Positions 30,501 through 40,900 of a DNA stretch of 64,000 nucleotides are shown here, piece after piece (position 1 is the stretch's first letter; each line of letters begins with the position of its first letter). The stretch lies in assembly GCA_039105265.1 (NCBI GenBank), contig JAPFFF010000014.1, forward strand, positions 3,348,001-3,412,000, written 5' to 3'. The notes beneath the pieces were generated by a model, which was not told the DNA's origin, did no database searches, and saw only the letters and a program-made list of their open reading frames with translations. A program made the translations under genes and the position numbers. Origin of the DNA: Tritrichomonas musculus (Eukaryota; Parabasalia; Tritrichomonadida; Tritrichomonadidae).

Positions 30501-32653
30501 CCTGTGAGTATGACAACCATTTGAATGATTACATTGAACTCGACTATGATGAAACGTTATATTGTAAAGAAGAATCATCTAACGCCAAACATATTACACC
30601 ATGGAAAGCAGTTTACTACGCTGACTTTGAAACAGACGTAACTGTATCACCACACCAACCATACTTATGCTGTGTGTACGATGGTGTTAAATGTAAAGAG
30701 CCATACACTGGTGATGACATTGCAAAACGATTCTTAAATGATCTACCCAATCACTCATTGATTTACTTCCACAATCTTAAGTATGACGTATGTTTCTTCA
30801 TCAACGAACCAGGTTGGAAGGCTAGTGTCATTAAACGTGGTGGTACCATCTTACAAGCAGTCATGAAACAATACATACCCATCAAACAGTGGGATAAAGT
30901 CAAACATACATATGTAACTAAGAACATAACTAAGCGTTTAACATTCCGTGACAGTTACTCACTCATACCAGCGCCACTATCACAGTTCGGTAACATGTTC
31001 AATCTCAATGTACATAAAGAAATCATGCCATACAAACTATACACAGCAGCTAACATCAAACGTAAGGTGATATCATTCGATGAATTCAAAGATCAATATC
31101 GCAACGAACACATTGATGATATGTCAGCATCTGAACTCGATCAAGCTTACTTACAACTACTCATCAATGCTAAAGTAGCTGAGTCATATGATGAAACCAC
31201 ACACATGATTGATATTATGAAGTATGCTCAATTCTACTGTGAACATGACTGCATCACACTCGCTAATGGTATACGTAAGTTTGATCATGACCTCAATGAA
31301 GTGTTCAAGAAAGCTAACAACAAATTCCCAGGCATTAACCAGTACATATCAATCAGTGCAATCGGCTACGACTTCGCACGCACATATGGTTGCACTAAAG
31401 ACTGCTTCACACTATCAGGCAAGCCACAGAACTTCATCCAACGTTGTGTTAGTGGTGGTAGAACAATGACAGCTAACAATGAGAAGCAATATGTTGAAGG
31501 TAAGATACAGGACTTCGATGCAGTCAGCTTATATCCATCAGCTATGCACATCATGCCAGGCATACCAAAGGGTAAACCACAAGTTATACCATCAAACACA
31601 ACTCACGATCAACTCATGTGTTATGATACGTTCTTCATTGAGATCAACATCAAACACATAAAGTGTAAGTCAACTAACCCATATAGGTTTGGTCAGGTAT
31701 TCATACGCAATGAAGAAGGCACTAAACTGTTTTGCAACCAACCAGTTGACCACTTCTATATTGACAAGATTGGTTTGATTGATTTGATTGCAGCTTATGA
31801 TATTGAATATGAATTCTTACGTGGTTACTACTTCAATGATGGTTTCAATTCATCCATCAACACATTCATTGATACACTATTCGAGTTACGAAAAACATAC
31901 AAGCGTGAACATAACCCACTTGAGAAGACCATCAAGTTGTTACTCAACTCAATCTATGGCAAGTCAATATTAAAGCCAATCACAGATGAAGTCAAGATTA
32001 TTAACAGAGATGATATCATACCATTCATTTATCGCAAATACAACTACATCAAAGAGGTTGTTGACAATGGTGGTAATAAAGTATTCGTTAAGATGATTAA
32101 ACCAATCAATAAACACTACAACCTACCACAGTTTGGTGCATCAGTGTTATCATGGAGTAAACACATCATGAATCAAGTCATGACACTCGCTGAACAGAAT
32201 GACATTGCAATATACTACCAAGATACTGATAGCATGCACTTAAATGAAGATGATGTTGATAAGTTAGCTGCTCTATTCAAAGCAACATATGGTAAAGACT
32301 TAATTGGCAGTGATATGACACAGTTTCATTGTGACTTCGATGTATTCCCTGGTGCAGTTGGTAAGATACACTCACGTAAGCTCATCGCGTTAGGTAAGAA
32401 GTCATATCTTGATATACTCGTTGATGAACATGGTAATGAAGACTATCACATTAGAATGAAATCAATACCAAAGCAATGCATCATTAACAAGTGCAAACGC
32501 ATGAACATCACCGTTGAAGAGTTGTATGAACGTATGTATCATGGTGAAGCAATCACGTTTAACTTAACTGACGGTTGCAACTGCTTCAGAAAGACAAAGA
32601 CATTTCAACAAGTTACATTACCACAATTTACCAGGACAGTTCAATTCAAGTAA
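27587..32653 (+). CDS. Maverick protein-primed DNA polymerase B with long N-terminal extension
   Basis: 1688 residues. The C-terminal half holds family B signatures: exonuclease YADFETD (about 1008), polymerase motif A DFDAVSLYPSAM (about 1307), motif B KLLLNSIYGKS (about 1450) and motif C YQDTDS (about 1543). These are in the arrangement of protein-primed enzymes, which would replicate the linear element from its ends. The N-terminal half is unusual: Asp-rich LNDDDAP-type repeats (about 40-190), a duplicated module of about 62 residues (near 201-263 and 412-472), and near 800 a segment DNCFVYACIQSGV followed by a later DHFMIDN, resembling an OTU/papain-like Cys...His arrangement. The ATG follows a CAAATG start context. 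Confidence 0.93.
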   Translation: MPFAISELIAIENCTYDEDTTTYIDNDSLIISEHSNDVIPSYDNIDTPLDDDVELIFDDDDTASLDEDDDVELIFDDDDATIATPLNEDDNASLNDDVELIFDDDDATIATPLNEDDDVSLNDDDATPLDDDELASDEEEPIFDDDDAPLNDDDAPLNDDDAPLNDDDDASLNNDDEESLNNEESTQHDEELASDTVDLHNVTIDIKPCDVRFDSDGTIVEVKVCDYEVSESDFITACDDDGYYVKVELHKVVRETGEVIDIKATPKELPPYDDKFTSADDDYYEYHEVDYVNVEHECDGYVCSQFVDIAQRVAYYYMIQSILSLMDGAENLHREESASYDDDDVNAIELVDEPLNNATHSEEVVEPIDEHAKLMIEYVDAIDFVDEPIDEHAKLTIVNVNAIDFVDESVEYCTIDVKPCEVTYDSNGNIIDIEVCDYEVEDDCFDEVGQDDDGNDVKFELHKVVRETGDVIDVKLYTESKYEPDLEIETFDIAAVETYQYDDDNKHAITIIEKGGSLTLYRRNYIMPPYDIIDFDSDDDQKLILVDDYEATTNDVDVTTVNNDVEHVTDLTNAVIEYTPFTFIATSTIINTLQMIDDDQYNDDEFILSLMDAAERLYGDHYYDETKYQDELERMMTAANNHDAFEVNIDNNIETQHAFIQVLRYIRDNRSRFPTASVLSYDNEDRHIKSFPINNELTIDEVIDGILGNITVEQFGSDTDPEVNADYIPVKFVVTFYKLTKRNGKTVFQEKINGEYVDVATVDSFRNSYDGAFFPYINLIPSLDLSRYQIFHEVDAKNYTDNCFVYACIQSGVFTKDEIDMLRGMIHTRSVPINMILKIASEMKCHFIVYRIDESRDVKHQKHLSIDTHKNSNVTADRVVRLLLYKDHFMIDNNEKLPITTYYIEHRDELDEKHADIPVEKRFHIRGVNQTGYPLYTTADWTGNDFTKVFRKMFECNCFREINQCEQNILTTCEYDNHLNDYIELDYDETLYCKEESSNAKHITPWKAVYYADFETDVTVSPHQPYLCCVYDGVKCKEPYTGDDIAKRFLNDLPNHSLIYFHNLKYDVCFFINEPGWKASVIKRGGTILQAVMKQYIPIKQWDKVKHTYVTKNITKRLTFRDSYSLIPAPLSQFGNMFNLNVHKEIMPYKLYTAANIKRKVISFDEFKDQYRNEHIDDMSASELDQAYLQLLINAKVAESYDETTHMIDIMKYAQFYCEHDCITLANGIRKFDHDLNEVFKKANNKFPGINQYISISAIGYDFARTYGCTKDCFTLSGKPQNFIQRCVSGGRTMTANNEKQYVEGKIQDFDAVSLYPSAMHIMPGIPKGKPQVIPSNTTHDQLMCYDTFFIEINIKHIKCKSTNPYRFGQVFIRNEEGTKLFCNQPVDHFYIDKIGLIDLIAAYDIEYEFLRGYYFNDGFNSSINTFIDTLFELRKTYKREHNPLEKTIKLLLNSIYGKSILKPITDEVKIINRDDIIPFIYRKYNYIKEVVDNGGNKVFVKMIKPINKHYNLPQFGASVLSWSKHIMNQVMTLAEQNDIAIYYQDTDSMHLNEDDVDKLAALFKATYGKDLIGSDMTQFHCDFDVFPGAVGKIHSRKLIALGKKSYLDILVDEHGNEDYHIRMKSIPKQCIINKCKRMNITVEELYERMYHGEAITFNLTDGCNCFRKTKTFQQVTLPQFTRTVQFK

Positions 32654-32718
32654 CGTTACAGTAATTCAATTAAAACATTGCAATTCATCAATGTAAATTT
32701 TTATTCGCATCACAAACC

Positions 32719-33171
32719 ATGTCTGTCACTAGCTTCGTTCAAACAATCAAACCAACTAATGATGATAAGTTAATTGTCTATCTTGATAGTAAGATATACC
32801 CTATTGATTTTGGCATTAGTGTTCGACCATTACTAGTCATTGATGGCAACAGAACCATTGACATGAATGAGTTGATTAACATCTTTGGTAAGGTACCATA
32901 CATAACTGTACGTGAGAATCGTTATCGAACAGTATATCGTGATCCAATGCTGTTAACCATTGACTTAACACCAAGACAATTCACATCAACTAATGATGAA
33001 ACACATACCTATTACAAGTATTACATTGATAAGTTATGCTTACGTCATGAGTTGAAACGTTATGAATCAATCTACACCAAAGCAAATGATGCTATCAATG
33101 AATACAGAAGTAAACTCAATGAACAAACCTCAGTTGATGCGTTGAGAGATGCTACTAATGATGTAGTTTAA
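32719..33171 (+). CDS. Maverick hypothetical protein, 150 aa
   Basis: A 150-residue protein 65 bp downstream of the polymerase on the same strand, with element-like codon use. A beta-rich N-terminal half (KLIVYLDSKIYPIDFGISVRP) is followed by a helical, charged C-terminal half. No family recognised. Position next to the polymerase suggests a replication role, for example as terminal protein, but nothing in the sequence shows this. Confidence 0.6.
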   Translation: MSVTSFVQTIKPTNDDKLIVYLDSKIYPIDFGISVRPLLVIDGNRTIDMNELINIFGKVPYITVRENRYRTVYRDPMLLTIDLTPRQFTSTNDETHTYYKYYIDKLCLRHELKRYESIYTKANDAINEYRSKLNEQTSVDALRDATNDVV

Positions 33172-33214
33172 ACGATTCATTTTTGGTTTTGCATCATTCA
33201 AGTTACCAACTCAA

Positions 33215-33400
33215 GTGTTCACTCAAGTGTGCAGTCAATGCATCACTCAAGTGTGCAGTTAATGTATCACTCAAGTGTGCAGTCAAGTGTGCAGTTAATG
33301 TATCACTCAAGTGTGTAGTCAAGTGTGCAGTTAATGTATCACTCAAGTGTGCAGTTAATGTATCACTCAAGTGTATGCTTAATGTAACACCGCAAGTGTT
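33215..33400. repeat. Minisatellite of 12/24-bp units
   Basis: About eight copies of a TCAAGTGTGCAG-centred unit, mostly in 24-bp form TCACTCAAGTGTGCAGTTAATG. It is readable in several frames on both strands, which produces spurious reading frames here. It lies directly after the 150-aa gene. Confidence 0.8.
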
Positions 33401-33479
33401 CACTTCAACACGTCATGCAAATGCAAAAACAAAAGTGCAAAAACCAACCGTCTTCGTGAGTGTGTTATGCATTCGATGA

Positions 33480-33693
33480 GGAATCAACATACGTACCCGG
33501 GATTGTACATCAACCCCTCACAGGAAAGGAACTACACACACTATGGTTGGGGAACGTGATTTAACACGTTCATTACAAAGATACACCTACCGGTAGATGC
33601 TTTCGTGTTACACATATCACAAGCAATGGCTTACCTTAGGTGTTGATTCGCTACAGGCTCCATCACAAGTGTGATAAAATAACACGAAAAATC
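33480..33693. other. Non-coding Maverick spacer
   Basis: No reading frame supported, although its composition is GC-richer than host spacers. It contains short local palindromes such as CACCTACCGGTAG. It leads into the tRNA-like sequence, and together the two make the longest gene-free stretch inside the element. Confidence 0.5.
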
Positions 33694-33766
33694 GGTACTG
33701 CTATGAATCGAACTCATGCCTGCCGCCGAAGCTGGGAGACACGCTTCATGACTCAACCACTGTACC
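33694..33766 (-). tRNA. tRNA-like sequence, unusual or degenerate
   Basis: The 73-nt minus-strand sequence begins GGTACAG and ends CAGTACC, a 7-bp acceptor-like stem with 6 of 7 pairs. Near the 5' end TGGTACAGTGG fits an RNA polymerase III A box, overlapping the acceptor strand. Near the 3' end GAGTTCGATTC fits a B box and T-loop, with a 4-bp ATGA/TCAT stem. The central hairpin GAAGC...GCTTC has a 10-nt loop (GTGTCTCCCA) instead of 7, and a canonical D arm is missing. The anticodon cannot be assigned with confidence. It is either a divergent element-encoded tRNA, a tRNA-derived relic or a mimic. Confidence 0.35.
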
Positions 33767-33911
33767 ACGTCTGGCCAGACACTAGTTAGTTGCAATATGA
33801 TATTTAAACCATTCCCACTACATTACATAATGTATATCATTATAAACACTTAAAATTTTTTCATTTGTTTTCATATCACATTTCATAATATGATTTTTTA
33901 TCTCATAGCAA

Positions 33912-34157
33912 ATGTCAAGCATCAACACTGAATTGTTTAACGATACAGCTGTAGTTAAATCACTCAAATCAAAGCAGGGTATTGATAACGAACCTAAAAA
34001 GCGTGGTCGTAAAAAGCTATATCACACTGATGAAGAACGTATCAATGCTAGAAGACAACAACAAAAGCAGTACCGTGAACGTAAAAAGCAAGAGCTCATT
34101 GAGTTGCGTGCATTTAAAGCTAGTGTAACAACCAACATTAGCAGTGATCAAAAATAG
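33912..34157 (+). CDS. Maverick small basic DNA-binding protein (AT-hook plus bZIP-like basic region)
   Basis: 81 residues. KKRGRKK (about 27-33) is an AT-hook-like motif. It is followed by EERINARRQQQKQYRERKKQELIEL, resembling the basic region of bZIP proteins, where an N-x-A-x-x-R-pattern contacts DNA, with only a short helix after it and no full leucine zipper. Probably a transcription or packaging regulator of the element. The ATG has the CAAATG context, and TTTTTTAT lies about 16 bases upstream. Confidence 0.65.
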   Translation: MSSINTELFNDTAVVKSLKSKQGIDNEPKKRGRKKLYHTDEERINARRQQQKQYRERKKQELIELRAFKASVTTNISSDQK

Positions 34158-34168
34158 ATCAATCATTT

Positions 34169-34927
34169 TTACAGCTTCATCTTAGGTGGATCACATGGGT
34201 TGACCTTAATCGTAACAAACATAGGTGACATCAACTTAACTGGCTGATATTCAAAGTCAACCAACTCCAACTCAATCTGTTTGAATGAATCGATATTAAC
34301 AACATTTTTAATTGGTTTACCATACGTTTCAAAGTTCTGTATGATTGGTAAGCCATAACGAATGATATGATCGATGCTTGCTATCACTGATGGTGTATAC
34401 TCAACATCACCCAAGTTGGATTGTATAGCTTGACCTTGCTTTGATATCAAGTATAGCTTGTTAGCGTAGTCTATTATCGGAATGTCACATTGTGTTGCTC
34501 TACCATTTGCTAACGGCTGGTTAAGTGGCGTGTTATACAATCCTGTTATCAATGCTATACGATGTGACATTGATTTGATAGTGAAGTTGTCAACATGTGG
34601 GGTTAACTTAATGACATTAGTATTGTTATTCAATTGTACATTCATAATCGGTTGTCCATTAGCATCATTCACATTAAATAAATCAGGTATATCACTTGGC
34701 AATGAATAGTATCTGTCTTCCAAGCTCATAGTGCTGACGTGATGTGTATGTGCTAAATCATTATCATCCCACTCATATGTTATACTATCATCATGTGATA
34801 TAAGTAACACATTCTTTGTATTGATTGCCGCAACATAATACTCAATATATTGACAGTTCCATGGTATTTGTATGTTAGCACGTATGCGATTGTAGTCTGG
34901 ACCATTGCTCTTCAATGAAAGTATCAT
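34169..34927 (-). CDS. Maverick hypothetical protein, 252 aa (possible structural protein)
   Basis: 252 residues from the ATG at 34927; the frame stays open upstream but without a further ATG. It is beta-rich throughout (IRANIQIPWNCQYIEYYVAAINTKN, ELVDFEYQPVKLMSPMFVTIKV), the kind of pattern seen in jelly-roll minor capsid proteins. No signature motif confirms this. Its start lies only 14 bp from the start of the divergent fibre gene at 34942, so the two must share a promoter region or overlap their leaders. Confidence 0.6.
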   Translation of the reverse strand: MILSLKSNGPDYNRIRANIQIPWNCQYIEYYVAAINTKNVLLISHDDSITYEWDDNDLAHTHHVSTMSLEDRYYSLPSDIPDLFNVNDANGQPIMNVQLNNNTNVIKLTPHVDNFTIKSMSHRIALITGLYNTPLNQPLANGRATQCDIPIIDYANKLYLISKQGQAIQSNLGDVEYTPSVIASIDHIIRYGLPIIQNFETYGKPIKNVVNIDSFKQIELELVDFEYQPVKLMSPMFVTIKVNPCDPPKMKL

Positions 34928-34941
34928 TTTATCAATGGTAA

Positions 34942-37900
34942 ATGATAACACCACTTGCAGCTCAAGCACTATCACTCAATGATAAAGGTTATGATATGAG
35001 AATACGTAATGGCGAAGTAAAATTAACACGTTATGGTAAAACAGATGATGTACATATCAATTGCATCTATACTAAGAAAGAAATCGATGACGCATTACAA
35101 TCAATGCAAACAACCATTAAAGACAATACTCAATTCACACTCAAAGAATCAGATCAGCTTTACCTATACAAACCATCATCAATAAGTCAAACGTCAAAGT
35201 ACTACGTCATGACATGGAACATCGATCCAGATTACAACATACCACTACATACTAACTTCACTTTCATTGATCATCTCTTCAACCATGCATGGTCATTGAT
35301 ATGGGATGGTGATTCATGGACAGGTGATAACGTTGTGAATAACTCATATGCTAAGCTATCAACATACGAAAGTAAAAAAGGAAGACCATATATTTATGTA
35401 CAACACACTGAACGCATTGCGAGATGGTTAAGCAGCTTTGAAGAAGTGTCATCAGATACTAACTATGCAACAGCACTATGCAAGTACATTCAAAACTGGC
35501 GTTTGGTATATGGTGATGGAACTATAATCGAGTTGAATGATTCAAACAGTAACATTACACCAACATCATCATCTCAGATTGCTATTAAAGATGTTCCATG
35601 TGATATACATTACTTCTCCGTCAAGTTAACAAGCAAAGTATCGAGTAAGAATTTACTTTATATCATGGCTGACATTGTTATTGACGACTTTACCACACCA
35701 TTACGATGGGACATGCATCCAGTTACACCAATCGATGCATCATTCATTAACACATGGGATGACAGTGTTGTAATTGAATCATTTAGATATGAACGTAGAG
35801 TCAGACACTCAAATAAGATAATCGAACCATCAACTAAGAAGAACATTAACATATACATTGAGAAAGATTACTTCGAACAACTACCTGAAAACGCAGATGA
35901 AAACTACAATCCATTCGATACAATCATCTCACAGCAATTCTATGAAGTAACACCAGATCCACGTAACTGCACTACATTAACAACAGATCATAACATATTC
36001 TCATCCAAAATCATATGGGCTGATAACATCATGACAATGCGACGTGATCTTAACGTTGTTGGTGGTACACTTGATGTGTTGTCATACGACTACGCTATCT
36101 TGAAAGCAATCATCAATTCTATTCAAGAACAGATGAGGTTACAAGCTAAATACAATAACTATGTCAATGACCTTCAAAAATATATAACTATAACTAAGAA
36201 TGTATTAAGCATTGTGTCAGGTGCTATTAAAATTGCAACAGCATTATCTGAGTTCTCATTTGACAGTGAGAGTATGGCATTAAACACAACTCATACAGAA
36301 GACTTTCACTTCCCTGACTTTCCTGGTGGTGGTTCAGGTGGTGGTGGTGGCGGTGGCAAGTTCCCAGGCATAGATATCGTTGGTCAGTTCTTACTTAAGT
36401 ATGCAGCTAATGCATTTGGTCAACAGTTTAGCAGATACCTACCATCTCAAACAGATACACCTGCAGCAACATCATCATTAACTGCAACAGCACTTGTGTT
36501 AAGTGCATTAGAATCATTAACTCAAATAGGTAATGCAACTACCACATTAATTGCAGGTGGACTTACATTCGATCGTATACCAACCATAGTTGATAACACA
36601 CGAACGATATATCAATCACTACAAACGTTCACTGATTCAATACATGAGTTGCGACGCAGATGGAGAGAACGAACTAACAACAATACCATTGTCGATCATA
36701 CAATTACTAACACTGATGAGATGGAGTTAGATGAAGATGATACAAATGAAGAAGTAAATAATCTTCCATGCGTTAGATTGACTCATGAAACAGTTACCAA
36801 CACATCAGCTTTTAGTCAACCATTATTCGGTGATCATACCATCGAATCATTATCAAACCTATCAATAGATGAACTACTTGATTTGAACACATACGATCCA
36901 ATTGAAGGTCCGCAAATAGGTGATATCATGGTTAGACGAGTAGGTGACAATCGATTTGGCTTGATATATGTAACACGTGTCAATGATAAGGGTGTTAATA
37001 AGATAATATACATGAGACGAATTGATAATGAAAGCAGCACGTTAACGTCACAACAATTAAGCTTACGCACAATGAGAAGTGTTAATACCAACTCAATGTG
37101 GAGTGTCAATGACAATGGTACGGTTTATACAGCAGCTCAGATCGAACGCATGGAACCAGATGAGAGGTATCAATTTGAATCAGCTCATCCAGAGTATATA
37201 TTCACACGCAACGTTGATAATGAGATGGGTGTTAGCTGGACTGAAGTGAGGGACATGAATGGTTCCATTCAAGCAGTCATTGATGTGAGAATAGCAGTTA
37301 GTACTAATGTTAGCAGTGATGAGATATCAATTCATAGTCCTGAATCAAATATCAGCATTAACTCACATGGTATTAGTATGCAGCAAGGTGCTATCACTGC
37401 AACAGGACAGGATAATGTACATGAGTTAGTTGCTAATGAATACAATGTTGTTGTTTCAAATTATGAACTAGCACCAATCGAAGAGAATTTGACAATACCT
37501 AATACAACAATCACACTTGCTGATATTCAGAATATGGATTGGTATGAAAGATATAGACTCGTTTATGAGATTCTAAATGAAAGCGGTAACATACTTTCAT
37601 TCGAAGGTAGTAATCTAGATGACAATGAAACGGAATACACTACTGTATTATATAACAACAGAGCAATTGGTGTAATTGATTTAAGACATCGTAATCAAGT
37701 GTCAATCACTGATAATACAATCACAATCACTAATCCACAAAGCATTTTCAAACTAACAGATCGTGAATTAGAATGGATAAGACGAGATGAACAACAACAA
37801 CAAACAATACGTCAAACATTAAGTGGCTTCATATCAAACATCACTGATCGAATAGAACGCATCAACAACAACATTGAATGGTTATTAGATCATCCTAATT

Positions 37901-40900
37901 TAACTGACCGTCTTATCATTGGACGTGGTTCATCCATATTAATTCCAATCGTTGATGTGTTGTTATACATCCCTCGTTTGATTCACAAAGCAGGTGAAGA
38001 AACACTTGCATTACTTTCCGAAGTTGATAATGCAACATACTCCACTTATGATGATGGTCTTGATGCAATCATTGAGTGGTGCACTGGCAATGGCATTGAT
38101 ATATCATTACCTGATGATACAAATGAGGCAATCTCATTAAACTCATGTGTAAACATATGTAAAGCATTCAGAGATACCATCAAAGGCCCACTTGCATTGC
38201 TCGCGTATAAGATCAAAGATGTTGAAAGTAAATCATCAGGTCAGCTACCAAGTTCAGGTGAGTTTAATGCAGTTGAAGGTTATCCTGATTACTACGTCAA
38301 GCATGATGACATAACAGTGTATACACCAACTGTCAGCAGTGAATCAGGCGTTGATGATCCAGTTAATGATCCAGTCATAATCATGAAGATAACACTACCA
38401 ACCACACTCAAAAACAAACTCACTGCTGCTACCAAACCAGTTGATGTGTTTAAGATTCACTTACGCAACATGTTATTATTCGATTGGCAAGGCAACATCT
38501 TAAATGACTTCATCATATCAGCTAAAGATGGTAAGTTCATCTGCCCAGAGTTGACACACAACGTAGCACGTGATTGTTGCACATACTCAACACGCAAACG
38601 AGATGATCCTGAGATAATGTTTGCAACTGACTTCAATATTGAACCATACATACGCTTCTTGAATGGTGACATAGTAATTCACAACCTACTCTCATCAGAT
38701 GCATTGGTATCATGCAAGCCAACCATCAAGTGTGACATCATAGATGCAACTAATGCATTGAAGTTACAACGCTCTGACACATATTACTTCTATCGACCAT
38801 CAATGATTGACTATGATGAACATGTTAAGTACATTGACATGTTTGCGAATGAACAACTTGAGTATGAATGTGAGTGCTATCGAATGGTGTATAAGATACC
38901 ATCAACGTATGACATACCAACCAACTTAACGTTCAAATTTAGTGAGTACTGCTTTGGCAACACATGGGCATTGACATGGGATGGTAACAAGTGGGTTGGC
39001 GACAGTATTCAAGGTAGGTTCCAAAGCAAGGTCATCAGCAAGTGTAAAACACGTGATCCTAAGGAAGATAACTATGGTTCAACTGGTTGTATGGTTGCAG
39101 TCAAGCGTGATACGTTGAATTACAGAGCAATACCTGAAGACAAAGCACATGGCTTAGCATATTCACTACTCAACACATGCCGCAATGATGGTAAGTATGA
39201 GGTACTGATTAAGTTGCGTGATGGTAGATTGGTTAATGCATCTGAGTATGAACTCAACATTGGCTATTCATTTATACTCAATGGTGCAACGATGGATGGT
39301 TATGATTTGGTTGCAATGAGTTGTACATATAATAATTACTCAACATCAACACTCAAAGTAAGCGACATTGAATTACTATACCTTGACTTGACGTTGCCAC
39401 ATCAAGAGCATACCATGAGGTTATCATTCACAGTCGGTGAAGTTCATAATAAAAATGATGTATATGATAGAGGATACGTTGATTTAAGTGGAGCACTTGA
39501 TACAGTCGAAAGAGTGGCATATGTATGGAGTAAGACACCCACTCAAACCAGCAATGATGATGGCTTAACACCACGTGATATTGCATTATACCTTCGTCAT
39601 GATTATACTGATCCTATTGATGAAGTTAATTGGGATGCAGCTACAAATGCATTCGAATACATCATCAAGCAACAGTTCTATGAAGTGTCACCTAATCCAA
39701 ACTCAGCTACAACACTATACACTGACTTCAACATTACATCATCGAAGATAATCACTGCTGACAATATCACTACAATGAGATCTGACTTGAATCTCGTCAC
39801 TAACAACGTTGATGTAGTATCGTATGATGTTAAGGAGGTGCAATCTAAGGTTGATGCACTTGGCTCGCAGATGACTGACCAACAAGCTAAGACTAAATAC
39901 CTTGAGAAGGAAGTTGATAAGATCGATATGAAAGCAAATGTTGGTATTGCGTTAGGTGCTGTTGGCTGTGTGTTAGGTGCCACTGGCATAGGTGTTGCTG
40001 GTAAGGCATTATCATTTGCAACGAAGGGTGTTGGTTCGGCTGTCAAATCAGGTGGTCGTGAGTTAGTTAACACTATAACTAAAGCTAGTGATGTTGGAGC
40101 TGATGTATTGGATGACATGCTAGGTAAGCTGACTGATGAACTACCTGATATTGGCTCTGACATATTCTTCGGTGACTTAGTTAGTGGTGCTACGGCCAGC
40201 TATGCTGGACGTCCGACTATGTCGGCCGTGGCAACGTTAAGTTCAACTCAAGCTGTCACTCAAGATGAAGCTCTTAATATTAGAACACTCGACCTGGTCG
40301 AGTTGCCGACTGTAAGTCGGCCTCAAGCTGTCGCTCAAGATGAAGCGTTAAGTAGAATAGCTCAATGGTGTGATGAAGAATACATACCAGTAACAGAGAT
40401 GAACTTCAGTGATGAACTCGATGATCCATCTAAAGTGGCAATGACATTGACATCAACAATGGACATGTGTAAACGATTCAGACATACACTCAAGCCTACC
40501 ATCAAAGCGCTGGCAAATGCAATCAGTGATGTATCTGTACAGATGGATGGTTATGTTAACAAGAATGAGTTAGCACGTAATGATACCATTGATGTTGTTG
40601 GCAAGGTTGATGGTAAAACGATTCAACTCATAGCTGAAGACACAATCACAAGTGGTGTACTTAAAGTCAAACTCATGGTTAGAACGATTAGCGAGTTCAA
40701 TGACATTGACTATGATGAACAATATGTTACAATCAACATTGTGGATGAAGCAATAGCTGAGTTCAGTGGTACAGATACATTTCCAGCGGCAACGATGAGT
40801 GGCAACATCATTACGATTAACAACCCACACAACGTACAGGTCACAAGCATAACTGTTAAAGAAAACACATCGGTTAGACAATTGACACTCACAACTAATG

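Noticed and set aside
33183-33479. 98-codon frame with SLKCAVN repeats and its minus-strand partner
   Set aside because: Both are translations of the 12/24-bp minisatellite; no start context or independent coding signal.
33160-33480. CRISPR-like array at the direct repeats
   Set aside because: Units are contiguous with no unique spacers, and the genome is eukaryotic; it is a minisatellite.
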